A stretch of DNA of 64,000 bases from NCBI GenBank assembly GCA_035384965.1, contig DAOOJE010000019.1, positions 1 through 64,000 on the forward strand. The letters are read 5' to 3'. Every line of letters begins with the position of its first letter. Position 1 is the stretch's first letter. This DNA is from JAAYVZ01 sp035384965. GTDB taxonomy: Bacteria > Acidobacteriota > Thermoanaerobaculia > Thermoanaerobaculales > Thermoanaerobaculaceae. The position numbers were made by a program, and so were the translations under genes. The notes under the pieces were generated by a model. That model made no database searches. It saw nothing but the letters and a program-made list of their open reading frames with translations, and was not told the DNA's origin. Below are positions 1-8,846 of this stretch, in pieces.

Positions 1-455
1 CACCACTGGTCAGCGCAACTCGCCGCCGTGACTTCCGCGAAACACGCTCCTAGGGACGGCTCGCCCCGGACCACGACCCCGGCGCCGCACCGCGGGGGGC
101 GCGACGAGCGATCTCGCACCGCTACGGCGGGCTTCCGACTCTCGGCCGGGAAGCGCACCGGGGCTCCCGCGTGCCTCCGCATGACCTCGAGCGGGTCCCC
201 TCTCACGCACGGCGGCTTCCCCGCGATCGAGCCGGCGAGGGCGCCGGGCGACGTGCACTCGTGCCGCGCCATCTCTTGCAGTACTTGCGCGCAGGCACTC
301 GTGCACGAGATCGGGATCGCGCAGGTGGCCTCGTCCAGCACCTCGAGCGCCAGCGGCTCGGCTTCCCGGTCGAGCGTGTCGCGGGCGCGGGGTCCCGGCT
401 GGGTCACCGCCACCTCGTACGCGACGCCTTCCGCCGGCTCGTGGACCGCCGTCAC
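1..455 (-). CDS. Hypothetical protein, 3' end cut by window edge
   Basis: I do not recognise this protein. A minus-strand frame opens with GTG at 455, overlapping the TGA stop of the spermidine-synthase-like gene by four bases (GTGA), and stays open to position 1. It starts VTAVHEPAEGVAYEVAV and contains a cysteine-rich stretch (CAIPISCTSACAQ). Third codon positions in this frame are almost all G or C, as in its neighbours, while the competing frames give arginine-rich translations or stops. The overlap suggests translational coupling to the upstream membrane protein. No signal peptide or membrane segment is visible. The GTG start is inferred from the overlap alone, and the C-terminus lies outside the window. 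Confidence 0.45.
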   Translation of the reverse strand, partial: MTAVHEPAEGVAYEVAVTQPGPRARDTLDREAEPLALEVLDEATCAIPISCTSACAQVLQEMARHECTSPGALAGSIAGKPPCVRGDPLEVMRRHAGAPVRFPAESRKPAVAVRDRSSRPPRCGAGVVVRGEPSLGACFAEVTAASCADQW

Positions 456-2959
456 CTTGCGGCGCGGGGTGGGTGGCCGATGAAGCCGGCGTCGCCGAGG
501 GGTATCGGGCCGGCCGCCTCGCCTGCTCTGACGAGAGCGGCGACGATGGCCGCCGAGTAGTCCGTGGCCTGGTGTCGAGCAGCAGTGAACTCGAGGATCG
601 GCCGGTCGTCGGTGTGGCGCGGTGCTCCGACCGCCCAGGCGGCCAGGGCGCGCTGGTCGGCCACGAGGCCACGGGCGAGCGCCGCCGACGAGCGCACGCT
701 GATGGCGGCAAGCGAGCGGGCGGCGTCCGGGTGGGCGGCGGCGCGGCGCTGCCAGGCACGCGGGTCGAGCGTGAGGGGGGCGCGCGAGGCCACCAGGAGC
801 AGGTCGCTCCCGTCGACGACCGCCGCGGCATGCGGGAACACGTCGGTGAGGGTGCCGATCAAGGTGCGGACGTCTTGGGGCGACACCTGGTAAAGGTGCA
901 GCCACTGGCACAGCACGCCGTCGGGGCCGAGCCGCGCGGCCGCGAGCTGGAAGAACTCGCGAGTGAAAAGCAGCGACACGCCCGACATCCAGAGGTTGGA
1001 GGGCTCGGAGGTGATGAGCGCCACAGGCTCGCGCAGGCGAGCCAGCACGCGCCGGCCGTCGTCGACCCTCACGCGGGTCGCAGGACGGGCCAGGACGTCC
1101 CCGTTCTCGGCTACAAACCAGCGCGCGGCCCTGACCACGGCGGGCTCGATTTCGGCCACGACCACGGGCTCGAAACCCCAGGCCGCCACGGTGCCGGCCG
1201 TGACGCCGCTGCCGAGCCCCAGCACCACAGCAGGGCCTCCGGGCGGGCGGGGCGCCAGCAGCGCCGGCAGGTGGGCGAGCAGCGACTGCGTGCGCATGTC
1301 CTCGAAGCCGTTGGAGGCATCGGCCTTGCCGTTGATGAGCAGGCTGCGCACGCCGTCCTTTTCGACCACTGCGACCTGGGCGAGCAGCCCTTCTTCCCAG
1401 GCGAGCAGCCGCTCACCGGGCGGTGATGCGAGGCGGGGAGCGTCCACGGGCGGGAGGTCGAACGGGAACGCTTCGACAAGCACCACCGGTCGCCGATCGG
1501 GGCCGGCGGCAGCGCCGTGGTGCTCGGAGTACAGGTGCGCGTAGGCGTAGTAGCCACCCGTGAGCACGCGCCAGTCCCAGGGCAGCAGCCCGCCGAACCA
1601 CGCCGCCCACACGACAGCCACGAGCGCCGCCGCTTGCCACGCCGACCGGCGCTCGCCGGGGGAAGCCCGCCGCAGCGCCAGCGCTCCGGCTCCGAGCGAC
1701 AGGGCAGCAGCCACGGCCACCGCCCCGCGCAGGCGCAGCACGGGGATCAGCACGAAGCTCGCTGCCAGGGCGCCGAGCGCCGAGCCGGCCGAGGAGGCGG
1801 CGTAAACCCGCCCGGCTGCCTGGCCGGTGGCGGCGGCGCCTGGGGGCGAGGCCAGGTGCACGGCCATCGGCAGCGCGGCTCCCATGAGGGTGGTGGGCAC
1901 CGCGAGGACCGCCACGAGCAGCAGCGTGGTGCCGCCCAGAATTGGCGCGAACGAGCCGCGGGAGCCCGCGAGCAGGGGAATGAAGGCGGCCGGGAGGAGC
2001 TGGATCGCGAGCGTCACCAGGGTGGCCGAGAAGGCGACGAGGACATGAGTCTCGCCGAGGCGTCGCCAGCTCGGTGACCGGCTGCGGCTGGACCTCGCGA
2101 CCCACAGCGAGCCCGCCGCCAGTCCGAGCAGGAACGCCACGAGCATCGCCGAAAGGGAGTAGACCGAGGAGCCGAAGACGAGCATGAGGGCGCGAAACCA
2201 GGCGACCTCGAGGGCGAGCGCCGCCATGCCTCCGAGCCAGGCCACCTGAACGGCCGCGCGGGCCTCCCGGGCGAGGCTGCCCTCGCATTCGGGGTCGTCT
2301 GGTGCCGCGGCGCGGCCGCCGGCGCGCAACCCCGCGCCGACGCAGACAGCCCCGACGAGGGCGTCGAGCGCGGCGGCGAGCAGCAGCGAGCACCGAATGC
2401 CCAGGATCGGCAGCAGCGCGAACCCGGCCAGCGCGGTGCCCATCACCGCTCCCAGGGTGTTGAACCCGTACACGAGGCCGCCGTGCCGCCCCGCCCCGCC
2501 TCCAGCGCGCGCCACGTGCGCCACCATGAGGGGGAAGGAGCTGCCCAGCAGCACCACCCCGGGCCCGAGCACGAGCACCGACAGCAGCGCCGGGACGAGC
2601 GGCGCCAGCGCATCGGGGAGGCGGGCGTCGAGGGTGGTCACGAGCGGCACGGCGCTGGTGAGCAGCGCGGGCGACAGCGCAGCGAGGCCGGCGACGCCCA
2701 GCTCGACGACCCCGAAAACGAGCAGCGGCCGTCGGCTGCGGCGCGCCCATCGCGCGCCCATCGCCGAGCCGGCGCCCATCCCTCCCATCAGCAGCGCCAA
2801 GAACGTCCCCGTGGCCGTCAGCACCGAGCCGAACAGCGCCGCGAGGGCCCGCGACCACACCACCTCGTAGACGAGCCCGGCGAGGCCGGTGCAGGTCACG
2901 GCAGCGAGGGCGCCGATCGTCGCGAGGGTGGAACGTGGGGAGTCCGCCGGCTCGGGCAC
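452..2959 (-). CDS. Polytopic membrane protein with C-terminal spermidine synthase-like domain
   Basis: About 835 residues. The first ~510 residues are a series of hydrophobic helices of the type fused to spermidine synthase domains (segments such as GLVYEVVWSRALAALFGS and a second copy-like ALEVAWFRALMLVFGSS). The C-terminal third is a Rossmann methyltransferase-like fold, with GLGSGVTAGT near residue 575, an acidic EIEPAVV strand end, VDDGRR, and ITSEPSNLWMSG where the aminopropyltransferase active-site loop should be. Such fusions are common in Acidobacteriota, Myxococcota and Planctomycetota and are usually annotated as fused MFS/spermidine synthase; their true substrates are largely unknown. 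The start is GTG at 2959 (VPEPADSPRS), just before the first helix; the frame is open further upstream but that part is arginine-rich. Its stop overlaps the next gene's start. Confidence 0.85.
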   Translation of the reverse strand: MPEPADSPRSTLATIGALAAVTCTGLAGLVYEVVWSRALAALFGSVLTATGTFLALLMGGMGAGSAMGARWARRSRRPLLVFGVVELGVAGLAALSPALLTSAVPLVTTLDARLPDALAPLVPALLSVLVLGPGVVLLGSSFPLMVAHVARAGGGAGRHGGLVYGFNTLGAVMGTALAGFALLPILGIRCSLLLAAALDALVGAVCVGAGLRAGGRAAAPDDPECEGSLAREARAAVQVAWLGGMAALALEVAWFRALMLVFGSSVYSLSAMLVAFLLGLAAGSLWVARSSRSRSPSWRRLGETHVLVAFSATLVTLAIQLLPAAFIPLLAGSRGSFAPILGGTTLLLVAVLAVPTTLMGAALPMAVHLASPPGAAATGQAAGRVYAASSAGSALGALAASFVLIPVLRLRGAVAVAAALSLGAGALALRRASPGERRSAWQAAALVAVVWAAWFGGLLPWDWRVLTGGYYAYAHLYSEHHGAAAGPDRRPVVLVEAFPFDLPPVDAPRLASPPGERLLAWEEGLLAQVAVVEKDGVRSLLINGKADASNGFEDMRTQSLLAHLPALLAPRPPGGPAVVLGLGSGVTAGTVAAWGFEPVVVAEIEPAVVRAARWFVAENGDVLARPATRVRVDDGRRVLARLREPVALITSEPSNLWMSGVSLLFTREFFQLAAARLGPDGVLCQWLHLYQVSPQDVRTLIGTLTDVFPHAAAVVDGSDLLLVASRAPLTLDPRAWQRRAAAHPDAARSLAAISVRSSAALARGLVADQRALAAWAVGAPRHTDDRPILEFTAARHQATDYSAAIVAALVRAGEAAGPIPLGDAGFIGHPPRAAR

Positions 2960-3026
2960 GCCACATGGTACCGCCTGCACGCCTGGAGCGCTCGGCCTGG
3001 CACGAGCCAGTTGAACCTGGCGCGGT

Positions 3027-3055
3027 TTGACAGCCGGCCAGGGCAAGCCTATAAG
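3027..3055 (+). promoter_or_regulatory. Sigma70-type promoter, near-leaderless
   Basis: TTGACA at 3027-3032, a 17-base spacer and TATAAG at 3050-3055. The predicted transcription start (~3062) lies only a few bases before the ATG at 3066, so the mRNA would carry almost no leader and no Shine-Dalgarno site. The location, in the divergent gap between genes at 2959 (minus) and 3066 (plus), fits a real promoter. Confidence 0.75.
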
Positions 3056-3065
3056 CCGGTGCTGC

Positions 3066-5681
3066 ATGACGCTCCTGCCGTCCCGCGGCAAACGGCCACG
3101 GGCGCCCGTGCAGCCGCTGCGGGCGCTGGTGACCGGTTCGCCATACGACCTTTTTGCCGCGCTCGGGGAGGGCTCGGCGAGCGTGACCGGGGAGCTCGGC
3201 GGGCGTTGCTGGAGGCTCGAGGTGGCGGCCACCGCCGCGGCGTGCGAGCAGGCGCTGGCGCGCCGTGCCCCCGATCTCGTGGTGGCGCTGGGCGGAAGCA
3301 CGCTCCTGCCCCCAGACCGGATCCTGGCAGCGGCGCGGGCCGCCTCCCCCACCCCGCGCTGCGCGATCCTCGCCAGCCACCCGCTCGATGCGGTCGCCGC
3401 CGGGCGCGACGATCTCGCGCTCGTGGGGTACGGCCGCAAGAGCGCGCTCCCGAGCCTGCTCTGCCTCGCCGCCGACCGCTGGTGGGGCGACCCTTCGACG
3501 CCGGCGCTGCTGCTCGTCGAGGACGACCCGGGGTGGGCGTCGCTGGCGATCGAGGTGCTGCAAATGCACGGTCGCCACCTGGCCCGAGGAAGGGTGCGCA
3601 CGCTGTGGGCGCGGGACTACGAGGAGGCGGTCGCGGCGCTCGAGGCGCTGGGCGAGCGGCTCCGGCTGGCTGTCAGTGACGGCGAGTACCCGCGCGGCGG
3701 GCGGCCGGAGCGGCTGGTCGGGCTCCGCCTCCTGGCCGAGGTGCGCCGCCGTACCCCCGGCGTGCCGGTCATCCTGGCGTCGGCCGACGAGGCGGCTGCG
3801 ACCGCGGGGGCGGACGCCGGGGTGGGGTTTGTCGGCAAGACGATGGACTCGCCGCTCGACCTGCTACGCGCCGCGATCCGGCGGGCGCTGCCGCCGCTGC
3901 CTCGCGCCGCGTCGCCGCCCCGCCGCTGCTCGGTCCCCCTGCGGGAAGTCGCCGCCACCGGCGATGTCGCGTACGTCTGGGCCCGGCGCCCGTCCACCGC
4001 GGTGCCGGGGCTCGACTGCCTCGGGGCGGGCTCCCTGGGCGGGAAGGGACGGGGGCTGGCCGTGCTGGCGCGCCTGGCTGCAGGGAGCGCCGTACCTTTC
4101 GAGGGCGTGCGGCTGGGGGTTCCCCCCACGCTGCTGCTGCCTACCGAAGTGTGCGAGCGGTTTCTCGAGGACAACGCATTGTTCGGGCTCGTGGCGTGCG
4201 CCTCGGCGCTTTCCGACGCCGAAATCGTGCAGACGTTCCGCCGCGCCAGGCCGCCCCGCGCCGTGCGCGCCCGGGTCGCAGAGTGGCTGGCCCGCACGCC
4301 GGGACCGCTGGCGGTGCGCTCTTCCGCGAGCCTGGAGGACTGCCGGCGGCACCCTCTCGCTGGAGCGTTCGCGACGGTGCTGGTGGACGGGGAGCACGAC
4401 CCCGACGAGCGCCTTGAGAAAGTGCTGGCGGCGCTCTCGATCGTGTGGGCCTCCCCTTTCACGGCCGACGCGCGGCGGCTACTCACCGCGGCGGGGATCC
4501 GCCACCGGCCGGCCATGGCGGCACTCGTGCAGCCGCTCGTGGGGCGCCGCCACGGGCGCTACTTCTACCCCACCTTCTCGGGTCTCGCGACGTCGTTCAA
4601 CTACTACCCTTTCAGAGACATGCGACCCGAAGACGGGGTCGCGGTGGTGGCCATGGGGCTCGGCAAGGCGCTTGTCGAAGGGCGGGAGGGGCTGCGTTTT
4701 TGTCCCCGCTACCCCAACGTGGTGCCCCAGCACGGCTCGGTCCGCGACACGCTGGCCGGCGCACAGCGGCATCTGTGGGCGCTCGACCTCGAGGCCGGCG
4801 GCGAGCTGGTGTGGCCGGGCGAGCCGGGGCTCGTGGAACTGGAAGTGGCGCGCGAGCTGAAGCAAGGCATCGGCGCGGCCATCGCTTCCACGTACCTCGC
4901 GGCCAACGACTCGCTGGTGGACGGGATCAGGGAAGGCGGGGCGCCGCTCGTCACGTTCCAGCGCCTGCTGCGGGGACGTCAGCTCCCGCTCGGTCCGGTG
5001 CTGCACTGGCTGCTGCGCACCCTCGAGGCGGCGCTGCACGGGCCGGTCGAGGTCGAGTTCGCCATGGACCTCGAGGCGCGCGACGAGGAGCCAACGCTGT
5101 GGCTCCTGCAGTGCCGGCCGTTGGCGGGAGGCGGCGAGTCCGCGCCGCTGTCTTCCCCCCGCGCCGCGGGCGGACGTGAAATCGTGCGCTCGTGCGTGGC
5201 GCTCGGCCACGGCGCGATCCGCGACATCGCGGACATCGTGGTGGTGTTCGCCGACCTGGACCGGGCCCGCACACTGGAGGCGGCCGGGGAGCTCGAGCGC
5301 CTCGACCGCGAGCTGCGCCGGACGGGCCGGCCGTACCTGCTGATCGGGCCGGGGCGGTGGGGGTCGCGCGACCAGTGGCTGGGGGTCCCTGTTGCCTGGT
5401 CGCAGGTGAGCGGTGTCCGAGCCATCGTGGAGACGGACTTCGCGGACCTCGTCGGCGATCCTTCGCACGGCTCGCACTTCTTCCACCATCTGACGGCGGC
5501 CGGGATTCCGTACCTCGGCGTCCACCTCGGCGACGGGGGGCGCATCGACTGGGAGTGGCTCGCGGCCCAACCGGCAGCGGCCACGGCGTGCGGCGGCAAG
5601 GTCCGCCACCTGCGCATGGACGGGCCGATCGAGGTGAGGGTGGACGGCCGCCGCCGCGAAGGCCTGGTACTGGTGCCGTGA
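3066..5681 (+). CDS. Receiver domain fused to PEP/pyruvate-binding (PPDK N-terminal-like) protein
   Basis: 871 residues. Residues 1-140 resemble a degenerate receiver half. Residues ~147-275 form a receiver-like domain with an acidic pair (VEDD, 152-154), a candidate phospho-acceptor D205 (AVSDGEYP) and K258 (VGKT). From ~320 the protein matches the ATP-binding N-terminal domain of PEP synthase/pyruvate phosphate dikinase: SLGGKG (323-328), PLAVRSSASLED near 415-425, and a C-terminal block with GPGRWGSRDQWLGVPV. The phosphohistidine swivel and the PEP-binding barrel are absent, so the full PEP synthase reaction is unlikely; an ATP-dependent or sensory role is inferred. Start ATG 3066 is chosen because the promoter at 3027-3055 excludes the upstream alternative at 3027. 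It converges on glk with 28 bases between. Confidence 0.8.
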   Translation: MTLLPSRGKRPRAPVQPLRALVTGSPYDLFAALGEGSASVTGELGGRCWRLEVAATAAACEQALARRAPDLVVALGGSTLLPPDRILAAARAASPTPRCAILASHPLDAVAAGRDDLALVGYGRKSALPSLLCLAADRWWGDPSTPALLLVEDDPGWASLAIEVLQMHGRHLARGRVRTLWARDYEEAVAALEALGERLRLAVSDGEYPRGGRPERLVGLRLLAEVRRRTPGVPVILASADEAAATAGADAGVGFVGKTMDSPLDLLRAAIRRALPPLPRAASPPRRCSVPLREVAATGDVAYVWARRPSTAVPGLDCLGAGSLGGKGRGLAVLARLAAGSAVPFEGVRLGVPPTLLLPTEVCERFLEDNALFGLVACASALSDAEIVQTFRRARPPRAVRARVAEWLARTPGPLAVRSSASLEDCRRHPLAGAFATVLVDGEHDPDERLEKVLAALSIVWASPFTADARRLLTAAGIRHRPAMAALVQPLVGRRHGRYFYPTFSGLATSFNYYPFRDMRPEDGVAVVAMGLGKALVEGREGLRFCPRYPNVVPQHGSVRDTLAGAQRHLWALDLEAGGELVWPGEPGLVELEVARELKQGIGAAIASTYLAANDSLVDGIREGGAPLVTFQRLLRGRQLPLGPVLHWLLRTLEAALHGPVEVEFAMDLEARDEEPTLWLLQCRPLAGGGESAPLSSPRAAGGREIVRSCVALGHGAIRDIADIVVVFADLDRARTLEAAGELERLDRELRRTGRPYLLIGPGRWGSRDQWLGVPVAWSQVSGVRAIVETDFADLVGDPSHGSHFFHHLTAAGIPYLGVHLGDGGRIDWEWLAAQPAAATACGGKVRHLRMDGPIEVRVDGRRREGLVLVP

Positions 5682-5709
5682 GCGTTGCCGGCCCCCCGCC
5701 GCTACCGGG

Positions 5710-6696
5710 TCAGCGGACCGGCACGAGGCGGACGGCCTCCCGGGCGGCGCCGAGCAACCCGACGAGGTGCTCCAGCGCCACATGGACCGGGATCTGCTCC
5801 AGCACTGCTCGCAGCCGGCCCTTGCGACGAAACGCCCGCATGAAGGTGCCGTCCTGCAGCTTCTCGAGGTTCTTGATGGCAATGCCGCCGACCACGTAAA
5901 GCCCGCCAGTGGGCAGTGTGCGCAGCGCGAGGTTGCCCGCCTCGGCCCCGTACAGCTCGAAGAAGAGGTCGAGCGCCTGCTCGCACGCCAGGTCGCGGCG
6001 GCGCAAGGCATAGCTGGAGATGACGGCCGCGGGGTCGTCGACCGCGAACGCCTCGCGCACCTCCGGCCAGCTCGACACGCCCCGCTCGACCAGGAACTCG
6101 TAGATGCGCCGCAGCCCGGGCCCGGACACCAGGCGCTCGACCGAGACGTGGCCCAGCTTCGCCTCCAGGCTCGCCGCCAGCTCCCGCTGGAGGTCGCCCT
6201 GCGGCGCGAAGTCGGCATGCCCCGCCTCGGTCGGCACGATGAGGTGCTGGCTGCCGTCCCAGACCAAGATAGCCTGCCCGAGCCCGGTCCCCGCCCCCAG
6301 CACCGCCTTGTGGCCGGTGCTGACCGGCCTCCCGGGCTGCAGCGCGAGCAGCGCCGAGGGCGGGAGCACCAGGACACCCGCGGCGGCCGCCGCGAAGTCG
6401 TTGACGAGCCGCACGTGCGGCACGCCCGTGGCGCTTTCCAGCTCGCTTTCGGACAGGAACCACGGCAGGTTGGGGGTGCCGCACTCGCCGTGGCGCACTG
6501 CCCCCGGGACCCCGAAGCACGCCGCCTCCACCGTCGCCTCGTGCGCCTCGAGAAAGCGCCGCACGATCGGGGCGAGGCCGGGGTACTCGGCACTCGCGAA
6601 CCGCTCCTCGGCGACGATCCGGAAATCGTGCTCCTCGCCCTCGACCAGCGCCAGGATGGTCTTGGTGCCGCCCGCATCCCCGGCCAGAACTGTCAT
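5710..6696 (-). CDS. glk: Glucokinase (ROK-unrelated Glk family)
   Basis: 328 residues, the usual length for bacterial Glk. It phosphorylates glucose to glucose-6-phosphate with ATP in the cytoplasm. Visible family marks: the N-terminal phosphate loop AGDAGGTKT, the PNLPW and LVNDFAAAA segments, the glycine-rich GAGTGLGQAI, the EAGHADFAP sugar-binding motif and a late GGIAIKN segment. Start ATG 6696 (MTVLAGDAGG) places the phosphate loop at the N-terminus as in the family; a longer frame upstream is proline/arginine-rich and unlikely. It lies 67 bases downstream of a same-strand lipoprotein gene, so cotranscription is possible. Confidence 0.93.
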   Translation of the reverse strand: MTVLAGDAGGTKTILALVEGEEHDFRIVAEERFASAEYPGLAPIVRRFLEAHEATVEAACFGVPGAVRHGECGTPNLPWFLSESELESATGVPHVRLVNDFAAAAAGVLVLPPSALLALQPGRPVSTGHKAVLGAGTGLGQAILVWDGSQHLIVPTEAGHADFAPQGDLQRELAASLEAKLGHVSVERLVSGPGLRRIYEFLVERGVSSWPEVREAFAVDDPAAVISSYALRRRDLACEQALDLFFELYGAEAGNLALRTLPTGGLYVVGGIAIKNLEKLQDGTFMRAFRRKGRLRAVLEQIPVHVALEHLVGLLGAAREAVRLVPVR

Positions 6697-6763
6697 GGCC
6701 CAAGCGTAGCCGCGGCGAGCCGGCCAGGCAACAGGCGAGGCGCCGGTCGCGGGAGGTGGGGTC

Positions 6764-8095
6764 CTACTGGGGCCGCCAGTCGTCCGCGAGCACGGGCGCG
6801 CCCCACTCGCCATCTTTCACCGGCACCACCGCGATGTTCCAGTCGAGCTGACCCGGGGTGTAGCGCGGGAGGCGGCAGAACAGCCACGCGCCGTCGGCGG
6901 TGGGCGCAGCCTCGAGCAGCGGCCGCCGCTGCTGGCCCGGCAGGCGCACTTCACGCACCACTTGCTTCTGGAACAGGAGCTGGCGATCGCCCCGGCAAAA
7001 GTAGAGGATCGACTCCGGCCCTACTCGCGGCGCGTACTCGGGCCCCAGCGTGTTGATGCGCGGCTCGAGCAGCTGCCCTTCCTTGTCCGGCAGCTTCAGC
7101 CAGAGGTCCGAGGAGTCGGCCTCGTAGGCGGTCCAGATCAGGTAGTCGAGCTGTGGCCCGAAACGCTGGGCGTCGCCTGTGCTCTCGCCGCTCGGCAGCG
7201 CCACCCGCTGGAGGGGACCCCAGGGCTTGCGGGCGTCGTCGCGGTGGACCTCGAAGAGTTGCCGCTCGCCCCCCACCGTCAGCACCTCGACGAGCCCGGA
7301 CGTCTCGTTTTGTCTCACCCAGGTGAAACGTGCGCTGGCGTCCTCGGGGAGGCCCTCCAGCACCACCGGCCGGGGCTCCGACCAGCCGTCCTTGCCGAGT
7401 TCGGTGCGGTACGGGCGATAGCCGCCCACCGCCCAGGCGGCCGGGGCTTGGGCCGTCCCCATCCCCGGGCGGAGCGCGCCGACCGGTTCGGGGCGCAGGT
7501 CCGGTCGCGGCGAAGGCGCCAGGCCGGCGGCGAAGTACAGGACCTTGCCGCCCTGCAAGGGCAAGGGCGAGATCTCGAGCCCGCCGGAGTTGATGCGCTT
7601 CGGGTCACCGCCGCCGATCAGCTCGGACGCGAGGGTGTCCAGCGAGCCGGCCAGGTAGCGGGCCTGGTAAGCGGAAAACAGGAACAGCTCCGCCGCCGTG
7701 GCGAGCAGCTTCTTCGAGCCCACCATGGCGCTGGTGCCGGGCAGCGGCACCACCGCGATCTCGTGACCGACCCTGAAGGCGTCGATGTCGGTGGGAAGCT
7801 GGTCGGCCACGCACAGCGTCTCGGGCGTCACCTTGACCACGACCTTGAGGTCCTTGCCGAGCTGCGGCACCGGCTTGCCATCGTGCCGGAGGGCGTTGCT
7901 CATGGTTTCCGGCAGCCCGGCGGCGACCTCCACCTCCACCGTCTGCTCCTCGCCCGCCACCGGCGCAATTGCGGCAATGCGACCGAAGATCACGGTATCC
8001 GGCTGCGGCACGGGAGTGTTGACGTCCTGCAGCCCGCACCCCGACGCGATCAGCGCCACCATCAGTCCCAGCGTTCCCGAAACCCGCATGCGCAC
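6764..8095 (-). CDS. Predicted lipoprotein of unknown function
   Basis: 443 residues with a clear lipoprotein signal: basic MRMRVSG, a hydrophobic core and a lipobox LIASGC with the lipidated cysteine at about residue 20. The mature part begins with a short DUF-like segment (TVIFGRIAAIAPV) and then a long stretch with repeated Trp/Tyr/Gly-rich strands such as FTWVRQNETSG, LDYLIWTAYE and ESILYFCRGD, which looks like a beta-propeller or similar all-beta fold. I do not recognise the family. Start 8095 or the ATG two codons later at 8089 would both give a functional signal. It sits upstream of glk on the same strand, with no shared function evident. Confidence 0.75.
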   Translation of the reverse strand: MRMRVSGTLGLMVALIASGCGLQDVNTPVPQPDTVIFGRIAAIAPVAGEEQTVEVEVAAGLPETMSNALRHDGKPVPQLGKDLKVVVKVTPETLCVADQLPTDIDAFRVGHEIAVVPLPGTSAMVGSKKLLATAAELFLFSAYQARYLAGSLDTLASELIGGGDPKRINSGGLEISPLPLQGGKVLYFAAGLAPSPRPDLRPEPVGALRPGMGTAQAPAAWAVGGYRPYRTELGKDGWSEPRPVVLEGLPEDASARFTWVRQNETSGLVEVLTVGGERQLFEVHRDDARKPWGPLQRVALPSGESTGDAQRFGPQLDYLIWTAYEADSSDLWLKLPDKEGQLLEPRINTLGPEYAPRVGPESILYFCRGDRQLLFQKQVVREVRLPGQQRRPLLEAAPTADGAWLFCRLPRYTPGQLDWNIAVVPVKDGEWGAPVLADDWRPQ

Positions 8096-8156
8096 CTCCC
8101 GTGCCCCCCGGGCGACCTCGACCCGGGGATCATACCGGATCCTCCAGCTCGCGTGT

Positions 8157-8807
8157 TCAGACGGTCACGCCGTCGGCGACGAGCGAGCCGACGCCCGTGG
8201 CGTCGAGCAAGCGGCGGAGAGTCGCCCGCGCCTCGGCTTCGAGGTCGCACGCCGTCGGGAGGTAAGCGACGAGCACGACGTCCGCGACGCCGGGCCGGAT
8301 CTTGACCCGCTCGCTGTCGGTGATCGGCGTGCCGAACGGTCCCTCGGCGTCCTCGAGCAGCGGTTTGCCTGCAAGGTCGAAATCGCCTCGCATCGACTGC
8401 ATCCGCTCGCCCGCCCGCCCGACCCGCAGCACGAGTGGCGGCGTCACCCGCTCGGGGTCGACCACACACGCCGGCACGGCCAGCGCGATCGACAACAGGT
8501 TGTTCACGTCCACGGCCGGGTGGATGGGCGGCAGGTCGTCGCCCTTGAGGACGCGGCGCAGCAGCGCCTCCGAGGAGGGGCGGTAGCGGGTCGGATCGCA
8601 ACCGGCCTGGCGGAAGAGCGCCCGCACCGCCGCCACCGTCGGCTGCTGCGCCAGCGTCTCGAGCGTCCAGGACCCGCGGGCGGCCGCCTGCCCGGCGGCA
8701 AAGACGCGCGCGAGCGCCGCCGGATCGTGCGGCCGCAGGCGCCACCGCGCCCAGAAGAGCGTCCACCCCGGAAGGTCGTGCCGGACGGCGGGAAGAGTCT
8801 CGATCAT
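8157..8807 (-). CDS. Free-standing B3/B4 tRNA-binding domain protein
   Basis: 216 residues. The pattern matches the B3/B4 domain of phenylalanyl-tRNA synthetase beta when it occurs alone: an N-terminal helical region, RYRPSSEALLRRVLKG in the middle, then HPAVDVNNLLSIALAVPA and the C-terminal strands ending VVLVAYLPT. In free-standing form this domain is proposed to edit or recognise tRNA, or to act on amino acids; its substrate here is unknown. Start ATG 8807 (MIETLPAVRHDL). It is divergent from the phosphoesterase gene at 8847, with a 39-base shared promoter gap. Confidence 0.75.
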   Translation of the reverse strand: MIETLPAVRHDLPGWTLFWARWRLRPHDPAALARVFAAGQAAARGSWTLETLAQQPTVAAVRALFRQAGCDPTRYRPSSEALLRRVLKGDDLPPIHPAVDVNNLLSIALAVPACVVDPERVTPPLVLRVGRAGERMQSMRGDFDLAGKPLLEDAEGPFGTPITDSERVKIRPGVADVVLVAYLPTACDLEAEARATLRRLLDATGVGSLVADGVTV

Positions 8808-8846
8808 GGGCGAATCGTGCCACACTTGGCCCGTGAGGTGCAGTCC

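Noticed and set aside
10..831. Minus-strand open frame overlapping the spermidine-synthase-like gene
   Set aside because: Arginine/proline/glycine-rich translation without motifs; it is a shadow of the real frames at 452-2959 and 1-455.
3027..3066. Alternative earlier start for the PEP/receiver gene
   Set aside because: The codon at 3027 lies inside the -35 hexamer of the promoter, so it cannot be transcribed from it.
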